From an uncultured Armatimonadota bacterium (GTDB taxonomy: Bacteria; Armatimonadota; Armatimonadia; Armatimonadales; Armatimonadaceae): a DNA stretch of 64,000 nucleotides. The stretch is taken from contig CAIVZM010000050.1 of assembly GCA_903910385.1 (NCBI GenBank), positions 1 to 64,000 of the forward strand, written 5' to 3'. The number at the start of each line of letters is the position of its first letter. Position 1 is the first letter of the stretch. Positions 24,201-33,705 of the stretch are shown here, in pieces. The notes under the pieces were generated by a model. The model searched no databases. It was not told the DNA's origin and saw nothing but the letters and a program-made list of their open reading frames with translations. Made by a program: the position numbers and the translations under genes.

Positions 24201-25019
24201 TTACGGTTTTCGCATCATCAATGTGAACGTGTTGGGCAGTTTATCGCGGATTTCGGGCGGCAGGTTTTTGAGACCGTCCCAGTAAAGTAACGGATACTCT
24301 TCCAAACGTTCCAACTGAAGGCCAGATTGTGCGAGTGCGGTCAGTATATGACCCATCGTCCACAGATGTTCATATTTCTTCGCCTGTTGTTCCACTGGCG
24401 GAACGACATCCGCCGGTATATACACAGTCGGCCATCCGCTTGTATCTTCAATCGCGCCCTCATGGAAATAGTTTCCGTAACGGGGATCGGGGTCGAGTCG
24501 TAATTCCGGACTTTCCATCGACCAGATATTCGCCATGGGGTGGCCTTCAAAGACGAAGAGCAGCCCGCCGGGTTTGAGGAGGCGAAGGATGACATCCGCC
24601 CAGGCATCCAGATCATTGAGCCAGTTCAGCGCTCCGCGCCCGGTGTAGACCAGATCAGCAGTTCCGTTCAATTCTGCGGGCGTATCCAGAATATCGCAAC
24701 GATACCAGCGTGCGGGAGCGTCCAATGCGACTGTTTTACGTTCTGCGACGCCGATCATGCGGTCGCTGATATCGATGCCGATAACTTCGTGGGCGCCATG
24801 ATTCCAGAGGGACAATGTATCTGTCCCACCCGCGCATTGCAGGTGAATCGCCCGCTTACACCATTGATCCAAATCGGTAAGCAGGCGTAGTTCCGGCTCC
24901 ATCAGGTTTTTTCCGCCCTTGCGGAGGTATTCGGTGCGTTCCTGCTCGTCTCTCTCATACTGCGCCGCCGCCTCATTCCATGCCATGCGGTTTGCCTGAT
25001 GGTATTCTCGTGTATTCAT
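24201..25019 (-). CDS. Class I SAM-dependent methyltransferase
   Basis: 272 residues. The SAM-binding motif I region is IHLQCAGGTDTLSLWNHGAH, motif II VIGIDISDRMIG and motif IV ADLVYTGRGALNWLNDL. In place of the usual GxGxG it has CAGGTD, a variant common in the UbiE/UbiG-like superfamily. Small-molecule methylation in the cytosol is likely; the acceptor is unknown. It is convergent with the preceding gene (25 bp gap). Confidence 0.85.
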   Translation of the reverse strand: MNTREYHQANRMAWNEAAAQYERDEQERTEYLRKGGKNLMEPELRLLTDLDQWCKRAIHLQCAGGTDTLSLWNHGAHEVIGIDISDRMIGVAERKTVALDAPARWYRCDILDTPAELNGTADLVYTGRGALNWLNDLDAWADVILRLLKPGGLLFVFEGHPMANIWSMESPELRLDPDPRYGNYFHEGAIEDTSGWPTVYIPADVVPPVEQQAKKYEHLWTMGHILTALAQSGLQLERLEEYPLLYWDGLKNLPPEIRDKLPNTFTLMMRKP

Positions 25020-25062
25020 TGATAATACTGTCTTTCGCTATTCGTTCTTGCGGCAAGAGTAT

Positions 25063-26034
25063 TTAGTTCTCAGTCAGTAACACGATTTTACCGTGCGCCC
25101 CGCTCGGTTTCATGACATCAATATGCGCTTGTGCCGCTTCGGAAAGCGGCAATTCCTTACCGATCACCGGACGGAGCATCCCATTCTCCAGACCGGCATA
25201 CAGGGCGGCATGGATACTATCGAGTTCGGAAGGGGGAACGTTGAAGAGAGTCATTCCCAGAATGGAAGCATCCGCTCGCATCGCGTCACGCGGGTTGATT
25301 TCCACGGTTCCGCGATTCCCGATGACCACGACGCGACCATATGTCGCCAGAACTGGTAAGTCTTTGCTAAGGTTGACGTTCGCCAGCATTTCGAGAATGA
25401 TATCGAACCCTTTTCCGTCGGGCGTTTCCGCTTTCGCCGCCTCCAGATAGCCCTCGTCCCGATGGTTGAAAACGCGGGAGGCTCCTTCGCGCAGGGCGAG
25501 CGCCAGTCCTTCTTCCGTCCCTGCGGTTCCGAAAACGTTAAAACCGTACGCCCGAGCGATTTGCACAGCGGCGATACCGACGCCGCCTGATGCGCCATGC
25601 ACCAGAACGGTCTCCCCGGCGACGCCTCCAGCACGGTGCAACAGGGCGCGATAAGCCGTTGCATAGGGTATATTGACGCCCGCTGCCGACGAAAAAGACA
25701 GGTTTTTAGGAAAAAGGTACACGTTATTCGCCTCCGCTAGCGTCTTTTCGGCATATGCGCCGGTAATAGTCGCGGACGTATATACCGTATCTCCCGGAGC
25801 CAACCCGGAGACGCCTTCGCCTACGGTTTCTATAACGCCGGTGGCGTCTGATCCCGGCGTAAAGGGAAAGGGGCGCGTGCCATAAGTTCCGGAGCGAATA
25901 TACGTATCGACGGGATTTACTCCGATCGCCTTCACTGAGACGGTAACCTGACCGGGACCCGCTACTGGGTCGGGAACTTCTTCAAACCGGAGAACTTCCG
26001 GACCGCCAAATTCGTAAAACCGAATCGCCTTCAT
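25063..26034 (-). CDS. NADPH:quinone reductase-like MDR oxidoreductase
   Basis: 323 residues, single MDR unit without the zinc ligands of alcohol dehydrogenases. The N-terminal GroES-like part has EVPDPVAGPGQVTVSVKAIG and NPVDTYIRSGTYG; the nucleotide-binding motif is VHGASGGVGIAAVQIARAYG. This is the quinone-oxidoreductase (QOR/zeta-crystallin) branch, which transfers a hydride from NADPH to quinones or enones in the cytosol. It is divergent from alaS across 146 bp. Confidence 0.9.
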   Translation of the reverse strand: MKAIRFYEFGGPEVLRFEEVPDPVAGPGQVTVSVKAIGVNPVDTYIRSGTYGTRPFPFTPGSDATGVIETVGEGVSGLAPGDTVYTSATITGAYAEKTLAEANNVYLFPKNLSFSSAAGVNIPYATAYRALLHRAGGVAGETVLVHGASGGVGIAAVQIARAYGFNVFGTAGTEEGLALALREGASRVFNHRDEGYLEAAKAETPDGKGFDIILEMLANVNLSKDLPVLATYGRVVVIGNRGTVEINPRDAMRADASILGMTLFNVPPSELDSIHAALYAGLENGMLRPVIGKELPLSEAAQAHIDVMKPSGAHGKIVLLTEN

Positions 26035-26142
26035 CTGTTAACGCCTCTCGTTCGATTCATATATTCGATATCGAAAATTTCTTTCGATTCACAATACACA
26101 GCGAATGACTGTTAGTTCCGAACGAGACCCTCGACAATCGCC

Positions 26143-26171
26143 TTTACCAACTGCCGTTTCGCGGCTATACT
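26143..26171 (+). promoter_or_regulatory. alaS promoter, leaderless type
   Basis: TTTACC at 26143-26148, a 17-bp spacer and TATACT at 26166-26171. The -10 box ends 9 nt before the ATG at 26181, so transcription should start at or within a few nt of the start codon. No ribosome-binding site is present. Confidence 0.65.
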
Positions 26172-26180
26172 GGAATTACT

Positions 26181-28841
26181 ATGCTTGCGCGCGAACTGAG
26201 ACAGAAGTATCAAGAGTTTTTCGAGGGCAAGGGAGCGTTACGCATCCCCTCTGACTCTCTGGTTTCCGATGACCCGACCCTGCTTTTTACCGTGGCGGGA
26301 ATGGTACCCTTCAAAGCCTACTTTGAAGACCGTGCCACTCCGCCCCGAACATCGATTGTGTCAGTGCAGAAATGCCTTCGTACCAACGATATTGACGATA
26401 TCGGCGATATTTCTCACTGCACGTTCTTTGAGATGCTGGGCAATTTCTCCTTTGGCGATTACTTCAAAACGGAATCTATCGCCTGGTCATGGGAATTTCT
26501 CACAAAGGTCTTGAAGCTCGAGGAGAAAAACCTTCGTGTGACCGTCTATGAGGACGATGACGAAGCGTATAATCTCTGGCGCGAGCAGGGACTGAACCCG
26601 GAGCGTATCACGCGTCTGGGGCAGAAGACCAATTTCTGGCCATCCAACGCCATTGTCACGCAATCGCAGGGGCCGTGCGGGCCTTGCAGTGAAATCTTTT
26701 TCGATTTGCGCCCCGATGAACCGTTCGATGCGGACTGGGATGGTGAAGGAACCCGCTGGCTTGAAATCTGGAACAATGTTTTCACTCAGTACACGGGCAA
26801 GGGAACGGGTGAGGATTTTCAACTTATTCCTCTGCCCAAAAAAAATATCGATACAGGAATGGGTCTTGAGCGCACGACAGCGGCGATCAATCGCCTATCC
26901 GGTCCGTTTGAAACCGATGTCTTGCGTCCGATTATCTCCCGATTGGAAGGTTTGAGCGGCAAATTTTATTCCGGCTCCGCGGATTCGCCAACCGATATCG
27001 CGTTCCGGCGTATTGCTGACCATGTCCGCGCCACCACTTTTCTGCTTTCGGATGGCGTGACGCCCGACCGGGGCGGCCCTGGCTATGTCCTGCGGCGGTT
27101 GATGCGTCGCGCGATTGTCGCCGGTATCCGGCAACTGGGCTTTGAGCGCGAACCCTTCCTGACCGAAGTCGTCCCGACGGTCATGGAAATCATGCGCGAC
27201 GCCTACCCGGAGTTGACCGAACGGGAATCGTATATTCTGACTCAAATCCGGCAGGAAGAAGAGCTTTTCCGCCGCACTCTGCAAAATGGTCTGGCGCGTC
27301 TGGATGATGAACTGGCGACGGGCAAACTCTCCGGGAAACGGGCTTTTTACCTGTACGAAACCTTTGGGCTTCCCTACGAAATTACGCGGGAAATTGCGGA
27401 GGAGCGGGGCGTTCCCGTAGACCGTGAATCGTACGAGGAAGCGGAAGAGGAAGCGCGTCAGCGCTCACGCGCCGCCTCCGATCTGGGGGGGACCTGGAAG
27501 ACCGGGGATGAAGACCTCAAAGCATTGCTTCGTGACTTGCCTCGCACCGATTTTGTGGGTTACGAAAAACTGACTCAGGAAGCCCGTGTCCTCGGGATTA
27601 TCGTCGAGGGTAAAGCGGTATCGTCCGTGCCGACAGTGCCGGAAACGGAAACACTTCAAGAGGCGGAAATCATTCTGGATGTGACCCCATTTTACGCCGA
27701 ATCCGGCGGACAGGTAGGGGATACGGGAACGTTGCTGGCAGTAAACGGCGGTCTCTTTGAGGTGTTGGACACTCGTAAAAAAGACGGTCTGTTCTACCAT
27801 CGGGGAGTAGTCTCTCACGGCAAAATCGCTGTCGGGGATACTGTCACTGCCGAGGTGATGGACACGCGACGACGTGACATTATGCGAAACCATACCGCGA
27901 CCCACCTGTTGCATAAGGCGTTGCGCGAAAGGCTGGGAACGCATGTTCAGCAACGCGGCTCACTGGTCGCGCCGGATCGTTTGCGTTTCGACTTCGCGCA
28001 TGGCTCCGCTCTGACGCCAGAGGATTGGAAGGCGGTGGAGTCGGAAGTCAACGCCGCAATTCTGGAAGAGTTACCCGTCGATATCGCCGAAAAGCCCATC
28101 GAGGAAGCCCGTGAACTGGGCGCGATGATGCTGTTCGGGGAAAAATATGGCGATGTGGTGCGTGTTGTGACTATCGGTGGGGAGCATTCCCGCGAGTTCT
28201 GCGGCGGGACGCATGTCGCGAACGTAGCCCAGATAGGGTCATTTCGGTTGGTGTCCGAAGGATCGGCGGCGGCGGGAGTTCGTCGTGTTGAGGCGATTAC
28301 CGGACGCGGAGCGCTTCGTTATGACTCTGAGAACGGGGAACGTTTGAAGCGTGTCTCTGCGCTTTTAGGAGTACGTCCCGGAGATGCCGCCGAAGCGGTG
28401 GAGCGTCTTCAGGCGGAAATCAAAGCCCTGAAACAGGAAATGGTAAAAGCGAAGTCCGCTCAATCCGGTAATCAGGCGGAATCGCTGGCGCAAAACGCAT
28501 TGACGCACAATGGTTTATCCCTAGTCATCGCCTCGCCGGAGGGAGTGACGGAAGGAGCGTCGCTGTCCACTCTCGCCGATGATGTAATGGGACGTTTGAG
28601 TAACGGAGTCGTCGTTCTCGGAGCGCCAGCGAACGGCAAAGTCCTCTTTGTGGTCAAGGTGTCGCGGGCGGCGGTAGAAAAGGGAGCGCATGCCGGAGAA
28701 ATTGTAAAGGCGGCGGCGACGATTGCAGGCGGTGGCGGTGGCGGGAAACCGGATTTCGCTCAGGCGGGCGGACGCGATGCCGCCAAACTACCCGATGCGC
28801 TCAAAGCGGCTGAGGAGACATTGATCCGACAACTGGGTTGA
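26181..28841 (+). CDS. alaS: Alanine--tRNA ligase
   Basis: 886 residues, full length. The class II catalytic core spans about 1-245 (VSVQKCLRTNDIDDIGD, HCTFFEMLGNFSFGDYF and GMGLERTTAAINRL), followed by the tRNA-recognition helices. The editing domain has HTATHLLHKAL near residue 571 and CGGTHV near 673, the four zinc ligands that remove mischarged Ser/Gly. The C-terminal oligomerisation domain ends with the GGGGGGKPDFAQAGG motif typical of the family. It charges tRNA-Ala in the cytosol. The short leader or leaderless start is unusual for a highly expressed gene. Confidence 0.98.
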   Translation: MLARELRQKYQEFFEGKGALRIPSDSLVSDDPTLLFTVAGMVPFKAYFEDRATPPRTSIVSVQKCLRTNDIDDIGDISHCTFFEMLGNFSFGDYFKTESIAWSWEFLTKVLKLEEKNLRVTVYEDDDEAYNLWREQGLNPERITRLGQKTNFWPSNAIVTQSQGPCGPCSEIFFDLRPDEPFDADWDGEGTRWLEIWNNVFTQYTGKGTGEDFQLIPLPKKNIDTGMGLERTTAAINRLSGPFETDVLRPIISRLEGLSGKFYSGSADSPTDIAFRRIADHVRATTFLLSDGVTPDRGGPGYVLRRLMRRAIVAGIRQLGFEREPFLTEVVPTVMEIMRDAYPELTERESYILTQIRQEEELFRRTLQNGLARLDDELATGKLSGKRAFYLYETFGLPYEITREIAEERGVPVDRESYEEAEEEARQRSRAASDLGGTWKTGDEDLKALLRDLPRTDFVGYEKLTQEARVLGIIVEGKAVSSVPTVPETETLQEAEIILDVTPFYAESGGQVGDTGTLLAVNGGLFEVLDTRKKDGLFYHRGVVSHGKIAVGDTVTAEVMDTRRRDIMRNHTATHLLHKALRERLGTHVQQRGSLVAPDRLRFDFAHGSALTPEDWKAVESEVNAAILEELPVDIAEKPIEEARELGAMMLFGEKYGDVVRVVTIGGEHSREFCGGTHVANVAQIGSFRLVSEGSAAAGVRRVEAITGRGALRYDSENGERLKRVSALLGVRPGDAAEAVERLQAEIKALKQEMVKAKSAQSGNQAESLAQNALTHNGLSLVIASPEGVTEGASLSTLADDVMGRLSNGVVVLGAPANGKVLFVVKVSRAAVEKGAHAGEIVKAAATIAGGGGGGKPDFAQAGGRDAAKLPDALKAAEETLIRQLG

Positions 28842-28876
28842 GTCATGCTTTTCGGCGGTGGGCAGGGGGAAGATTC

Positions 28877-30730
28877 ATGTTCGCTCCGTCAGGGAACGAC
28901 TCGATACGGTACAGGCTCAACCTGTACTCTGATGAAAATATAAGAAGTGACGCTACAGTGTGCGCCACCCCCCTGTGTCGGACTCGTTACCGACTCCGAT
29001 ATCACAGGATAAAATCACTTCCACTATTATCTCTGACGCTGGCGGCGCTATGCCTGAGGGTATGCGCCCCGACGGCGGCGATAGCGTCCGGAAAAGCCGC
29101 TCCGATCATTCTGGCTCTGGTATCGGATGTTTCTTTCGATGATCTGCAGACCGGACGTCCGGCGGCGACGTTGCAACCGCTGGCAAAGCAGGGAATGCTT
29201 GCTCTTCTGGAACCTGCTTACCGGGGGCAACCGACAGAAGCATCAACTTATCTGAGCATAGGCGCCGGAGTTCCTATCGCCGCGCCGAGTTCCGGCGGGA
29301 AGGCGGTCATTGAAGCCGGACTGAAACGAACTATGGCGGAAGTCGCAGAAGACGCTTACCCTTTTACAGGAAGAGAGAGCGTCGTAGTTGCCCAGGGATA
29401 TCGTCGCCGCTATGGCGAGTATCGTCCGCTACATTCTGTCGCCCTGCATCTGGGGCTTCCCGCCCTTCGAAGCGGTCAATTCGATGCCAGCGCCGCCTCC
29501 GCTATTGGCGCGTTAGGTGATGCCTTTCGAAAAGCGAATTTGCGGATCGCGGTTTATGGCGATTGGCGGGCTGTTTCCGTCGGAATGGATCATCAGGGAG
29601 CGGTTTATCAGGGAACGCTACGAAATTTCGACCCCGAGGAAATTGTTCGGACGGCGCAGGAAACCGACCTGATCATCGTCAACGCTCCGACCCTCTGGCA
29701 ACTTCGTCAATGTGTCGCTGTCATCAAACAGCAGGAAGGGGTGAAAGAGATCAACCTGATTATCGCCGCTGTTTTCCCAAACCGCACTATGCCGAAGAAT
29801 ATGAACCATCAGAAGTCACCGGGCTTTTTGATTGGCGTTGGTCCGGCGTTTACACCAGGAACAGTCCCTGTATCGCCGACGATGCGCCTGCCGGGAATGG
29901 TTTCTTCGCTGGATATCGCGCCTACCGTCGCTTCAATGGTGGGAACCCTGTTGCCGGGCGGGTCAGGCGTATCTCTGGTGGGCGTTCGTAAGGATATCGA
30001 AAAGGATGCCTTCAGCGCTCTCATGCGTCTGAATCAGCAAATTGTCGTCCGTGACCGAATATTACCATTGGTGCGCAGTATCCTGATCGCCGCTAGCCTG
30101 CTGGCGTTACTGCCTTTCCTTCTTGCCATCGCGGTTCGAAAAAGAGCGCTGTACTCTATCGCCCAATTCACGCTGAGGTTTGTCGCATCGTTACCGTTTG
30201 CATTTCTGGTGATGGGAATGATAGCTCCCGAAAAAATATCTGTTTATCTTCTGGGAACAGCAGGCATTGCGGCAGGGCTCGCGTTTTGCGCTATGGCGTT
30301 CCGTCGTGTCTGTGTATCGCCGCTTTCGATCCTGCTTCTGCTGAGTTCAGTGACGATTGCCGCAGATATGTTCTGGGGACAACAATGGCTTTACCACTCC
30401 GCTCTTTATGATCCAAAACTGAGCGTTGTGGCGCTATCTACCGCCTATGCTGGTCTGGGCGTGGCATCCTTTCTGTGTGGCATCGGTCTGTTCTTTTTTT
30501 TCGGACGGCGACCCGGAATCTGGCATAGCGTCGGGGGCGGCGTTATTATTGGTTGTCTGGCGTTATCGCAAATCGGAGCTACCGGCGCTTCCCATATCTG
30601 GGACATACGGTCATCGCTTCTGGCGTTTTCCCTGTTGATTGTAATCATCGCCTGTATGGACTCACTATGCGCTTACTTGCTTTGGACTATGGAACAAAAA
30701 GAATCGGCGTCGCTGTCAGCGACGAGTTAG
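28877..30730 (+). CDS. Alkaline-phosphatase-superfamily-like membrane protein
   Basis: 617 residues from ATG 28877, preferred over a TTG at 28838 that overlaps alaS, because AGGGGGAAG precedes it. A long basic N-terminus leads to a signal/anchor (SLPLLSLTLAALCLRVCAPT). The soluble part (about 55-375) resembles alkaline-phosphatase/sulfatase folds: PIILALVSDVSFDD at the first strand, YLSIGAGVPIAAPS at the position of the nucleophile loop, DLIIVNAPTLWQL and SSLDIAPTVASMVG near the metal site. About seven membrane spans complete it. Strict metal ligands are not all visible, so catalysis is uncertain. It is the first gene of a run with ruvX, mltG and a YqeG-like gene, suggesting an envelope role. 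Confidence 0.65.
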   Translation: MFAPSGNDSIRYRLNLYSDENIRSDATVCATPLCRTRYRLRYHRIKSLPLLSLTLAALCLRVCAPTAAIASGKAAPIILALVSDVSFDDLQTGRPAATLQPLAKQGMLALLEPAYRGQPTEASTYLSIGAGVPIAAPSSGGKAVIEAGLKRTMAEVAEDAYPFTGRESVVVAQGYRRRYGEYRPLHSVALHLGLPALRSGQFDASAASAIGALGDAFRKANLRIAVYGDWRAVSVGMDHQGAVYQGTLRNFDPEEIVRTAQETDLIIVNAPTLWQLRQCVAVIKQQEGVKEINLIIAAVFPNRTMPKNMNHQKSPGFLIGVGPAFTPGTVPVSPTMRLPGMVSSLDIAPTVASMVGTLLPGGSGVSLVGVRKDIEKDAFSALMRLNQQIVVRDRILPLVRSILIAASLLALLPFLLAIAVRKRALYSIAQFTLRFVASLPFAFLVMGMIAPEKISVYLLGTAGIAAGLAFCAMAFRRVCVSPLSILLLLSSVTIAADMFWGQQWLYHSALYDPKLSVVALSTAYAGLGVASFLCGIGLFFFFGRRPGIWHSVGGGVIIGCLALSQIGATGASHIWDIRSSLLAFSLLIVIIACMDSLCAYLLWTMEQKESASLSATS

Positions 30731-31140
30731 CTTTTGGCGCCTATCCTCTCACCACGATTCATCGTTCACGCTCGCTGACCCATGACTTGCAGGAGATTCT
30801 ACGTATCGCGCAGAAGGAAGAGGTCGGCGTAATCGTTGTGGGATTGCCGTTGAACGCCGATGGGACGCAGGGACCCTCCGCAAAAAATGCGGCATCCTTT
30901 GCGGCTTCTCTGGGCAAGCGCACCACATTGCCTATCCATTTACATGATGAATTTCTTACCACCGCCGAAGCGGAAGAAGCGATGATATCGATGGACGTTT
31001 CCCGTAAAAAACGCCGTGAGACCATCGATAAAGCGGCGGCGGCGCTGATTCTGGATTCTTATCTTCGGGCACAGCGAGAACGCGCTTCGATAGAATCTAT
31101 GAGTGAAGCGCCGACGGATGCATCGAAATTGACGGAGTAA
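30667..31140 (+). CDS. ruvX: Putative Holliday junction resolvase RuvX/YqgF
   Basis: 157 residues from ATG 30667, which lies inside the 3' end of the preceding gene (64-bp overlap). RNase H-like fold motifs: MRLLALDYGTKRIGVAVSDE with catalytic Asp7, VIVVGLPLNADG, and the final KKRRETIDKAAAALILDSYL with the conserved Asp. In E. coli the homologue also takes part in 16S pre-rRNA 5' processing. The family is near-universal in bacteria and often sits next to mltG, as here. Confidence 0.95.
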   Translation: MRLLALDYGTKRIGVAVSDELAFGAYPLTTIHRSRSLTHDLQEILRIAQKEEVGVIVVGLPLNADGTQGPSAKNAASFAASLGKRTTLPIHLHDEFLTTAEAEEAMISMDVSRKKRRETIDKAAAALILDSYLRAQRERASIESMSEAPTDASKLTE

Positions 31141-31151
31141 ACACGAATTAT

Positions 31152-32213
31152 ATGCGTTTCGTTGTAGTCTTTTTTATCGCTCTTCTGGTTATCATCGGAA
31201 TACCCTTTGCATGGTGGCGCTGGGCGACAGAAGCGGTTCAACCACAATCGTCCGCTCCAACGCGAATTATGGTCAAACCCGGCGCCACGGTCACCAGTAT
31301 CGGGCGAGAACTGGAAACGAAATCCCTGATCCGGTCCGCCCGCGCCTTCTCTCTGTTAGGGCGAGATACGGTAATCCACCCGGGCGTCTATGATTTTTCG
31401 CCCGCTGAACCGCCGCGTGAAATCCTGCGCCATCTGGAAAAAAGCGAATTCGCTACCGTAAAAGTGACCGTTCCCGAAGGGTTTACCAATCGGCAGATTG
31501 CCGAACGTTTGAAGTCGAAGGGTTTGATCACAGATGACAGAGCCTTTCTGAAAATGGCGATGACGCAGGGAGCCTCGCTGAAAGCCTCTTTTCCTCTGCC
31601 CACAAATCTCGAAGGCTATCTTTTTCCGGATACCTACCAATTTCCGCTGGGGGCATCCCCGCAGAAAATTCTCCAGATCATGGTCGATTCTTTTGAAAAG
31701 AACGCCGCTCGTCCCAGTATCGCCATGATCTCGCCCGGCGGCCATTCTCTGTCGGAAGCTGTTAACGTGGCGGCGATGATCGAACGCGAAGCGGAAGTGG
31801 ATGCGGATCGTCCCCTGATTGCAAGCGTGATTTACAATCGGCTGAAAAAGAAAATGAAGTTGCAGATCGATGCGACGGTGCAATACGCACGTGGGCAACA
31901 CGTCGAGCGTCTACTCTACCGTGATCTGGAAGTCGATTCTCCTTACAATACGTATAAATACGCCGGGCTTCCCCTCGGTCCGATCTGTAATCCAGGTCTG
32001 CCCAGCATACAGGCGGCGCTGAAACCTGCAAAATCGGACTACCTTTATTATGTCGGTCGCCCCGGACAGTCGCACCGCTTCGGGAAGACCTATGAAGAAC
32101 ACTTGAAAAACATTGCTATTGTCCGTCGCGAAAACGCCGCCGCCCGAACCTCTGCCGGAATCCGTGCGGAAACTAAAGGCGTTAAAGAAAGTAAGGCAGG
32201 AAATGCCCGATAA
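31152..32213 (+). CDS. mltG: Endolytic murein transglycosylase MltG
   Basis: 353 residues. An N-terminal membrane anchor (about 3-22, VVVFFIALLVIIGIPFAWW) is followed by a LysM-like small domain (PGATVTSIGRELETKSLIRS) and the YceG catalytic domain: LEGYLFPDTYQFP, AAMIEREAEVDADRPLIASV with the catalytic Glu, QIDATVQYA and SPYNTYKYAGLPLGPICNPG. It cleaves nascent peptidoglycan strands on the outer face of the membrane and limits glycan length. It is 11 bp from ruvX and overlaps the next gene by 11 bp, so the three are cotranscribed. Confidence 0.96.
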   Translation: MRFVVVFFIALLVIIGIPFAWWRWATEAVQPQSSAPTRIMVKPGATVTSIGRELETKSLIRSARAFSLLGRDTVIHPGVYDFSPAEPPREILRHLEKSEFATVKVTVPEGFTNRQIAERLKSKGLITDDRAFLKMAMTQGASLKASFPLPTNLEGYLFPDTYQFPLGASPQKILQIMVDSFEKNAARPSIAMISPGGHSLSEAVNVAAMIEREAEVDADRPLIASVIYNRLKKKMKLQIDATVQYARGQHVERLLYRDLEVDSPYNTYKYAGLPLGPICNPGLPSIQAALKPAKSDYLYYVGRPGQSHRFGKTYEEHLKNIAIVRRENAAARTSAGIRAETKGVKESKAGNAR

Positions 32214-32730
32214 TGTGGTTGCTTCTCCGACGCTTCGTCGCTTACTGACGCCCGATATTATCGTGCGCCATGTGGGGGAAATGATGGCGGAAGATTTGCA
32301 ACGACGGGGAATTCGCGCCGTCATTTCCGATCTGGACAATACGCTGGTGGAGTATCATGGCGAGAATGTGGCGAAAGAGACGGACGCCTGGCTTGCCAGT
32401 TTGCGACTTGCCGGTATCGGCGTTTGTATCGCCTCGAATACCCGTCGTCTGCCGCGCCTCGCCAGTGTCGCCAAAACGCTGGAAGTCCATTTCGTCCCCG
32501 GAAATGCCGCCAAGCCCCGAACGACGGGTCTGCGTCGCGCTCTTGCCCTTCTGAATGCCAGCCCTGAAGAAACGGCAATGATCGGCGATCAGCTTTTTAC
32601 CGATATCCTTGCCGGAAACCGTCTTGGTCTGCTGACTATTCTGGTCAATCCGATTTCGAAACGGGAGTTCGTCGGCACACGCTATATCAGCCGTAATCTG
32701 GAACGCCTCGTGCTCAAGCGACCCCGGTAG
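32203..32730 (+). CDS. YqeG-type HAD phosphatase (subfamily IIIA)
   Basis: 175 residues from ATG 32203, chosen because GGCAGG precedes it and the start overlaps the stop of mltG; an earlier start would overlap mltG by 100 bp. HAD motifs: VISDLDNTLVEY (DxD), CIASNT (motif II), and MIGDQLFTDILAGNRLG (motif IV). The YqeG family belongs with PGP phosphatases such as Gep4 and may dephosphorylate phosphatidylglycerophosphate; this would fit the membrane-linked operon, but the substrate is inference. Confidence 0.9.
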   Translation: MPDNVVASPTLRRLLTPDIIVRHVGEMMAEDLQRRGIRAVISDLDNTLVEYHGENVAKETDAWLASLRLAGIGVCIASNTRRLPRLASVAKTLEVHFVPGNAAKPRTTGLRRALALLNASPEETAMIGDQLFTDILAGNRLGLLTILVNPISKREFVGTRYISRNLERLVLKRPR

Positions 32731-32751
32731 CGTCACGTTGTTTCGGTAATC

Positions 32752-33570
32752 TCAGGGACGAACCGCCTGCAACACGATCCGCGCCCAGGAAAAGTGCGTT
32801 TCGCCGGTTTCCGGGTCGATCTGAATGCGGAATTCACGCTGTGCGGATTCGGGGGCGTTCGCAAAAAATTCGCGCACGACATTCGCGGCGTCCCCGGCGC
32901 ATCCGGATGTTTCCATCCAAGCGGACACTTCGACAGGAATCGCTCCCGGCAGGTAATCGCAGTGCGTGACCGTTAGTCCGGCGGATTGGCAGGCTTCCCG
33001 CCACTCGGAGGGAGAGAGGTTATGCACATGGGAAGCGTCGCGAGCCTTCTCAACGGCGTTCTGCCACGTCGCGGCTTCTTCGGCATCATCCGGGACCGTT
33101 GTATCGCCCAGAACCAATGCCGCCCCGGGTTTGAGGACGCGCCGTGTCTCGTGTAGGAATGCACTGACATCGGAGAAATGATGCGGCGCGATACGGACGG
33201 TCACCAGATCGAAAGATTCGTCGGGGAAGGGGAGCGATTCCGCCGGAGATTCCTGCCACGTGATATTGGCGACGCCCTGTTCCGCCGCCCGTTTCGCCGC
33301 CTGCGCCAGCATTCCCGGCGAAATATCCAATCCCACCACTTCACCGACGAATTCAGCGAACGCCAGCGCCGTGTATCCGGTTCCGGTCGCCACATCGAGA
33401 ACGCGCCAGTCCTTTTGCGGCTGAACTATCGCCTGCATCTTCTTCAGCGTTTCGTCTGTCCATGACGCCCACCGCTGGTTATACTGTTCCGCCTGTCGAT
33501 CAAACTGCGCCCGCGCCGTCCGTTGCGCGTCATTCATTGCATTTTGTACAGGTTGACTCTCGTTTTCCAT
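32752..33570 (-). CDS. Class I SAM-dependent methyltransferase (UbiE-like)
   Basis: 272 residues. Motif I VLDVATGTGYTALAFAEFVG, motif II VVGLDISPGMLAQA, motif IV FDLVTVRIAPHHFSDVSAFL and post-IV LKPGAALVLGDTTVPDDAEE. This is the typical UbiE/Methyltransf_11 layout. The C-terminal part (residues 190-270) has the SPSEWREACQSAGLTVTHCD pattern of small-molecule methyltransferases. The acceptor is unknown. A TACAAT box lies 6 nt before the ATG. It is convergent with the YqeG-like gene (21 bp). Confidence 0.88.
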   Translation of the reverse strand: MENESQPVQNAMNDAQRTARAQFDRQAEQYNQRWASWTDETLKKMQAIVQPQKDWRVLDVATGTGYTALAFAEFVGEVVGLDISPGMLAQAAKRAAEQGVANITWQESPAESLPFPDESFDLVTVRIAPHHFSDVSAFLHETRRVLKPGAALVLGDTTVPDDAEEAATWQNAVEKARDASHVHNLSPSEWREACQSAGLTVTHCDYLPGAIPVEVSAWMETSGCAGDAANVVREFFANAPESAQREFRIQIDPETGETHFSWARIVLQAVRP

Positions 33571-33576
33571 GACGGA

Positions 33577-33606
33577 ATTGTATAGTATATCTTTTCTTAT
33601 TGTCCA
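33577..33606 (-). promoter_or_regulatory. Leaderless-type promoter of the methyltransferase gene
   Basis: On the minus strand, TACAAT (33577-33582) ends 6 nt before the ATG at 33570, and TGGACA lies 18 bp further upstream. The region is AT-rich. Confidence 0.5.
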
Positions 33607-33664
33607 ATCAATAGATAATATGAGAATAATAGGCGCAGACTATACGGATTAGGACGTGTTCCCC

Positions 33665-33693
33665 TGACAGGAATATGCAATTCTGTCAGGAAT
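33665..33693 (-). terminator. Hairpin downstream of purL
   Basis: Inverted repeat around 33665-33676 and 33683-33693 (stem of about 11 bp with one bulged base), 13 bp beyond the purL stop codon. Confidence 0.45.
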
Positions 33694-33705
33694 ACGATCA
33701 GAAAT

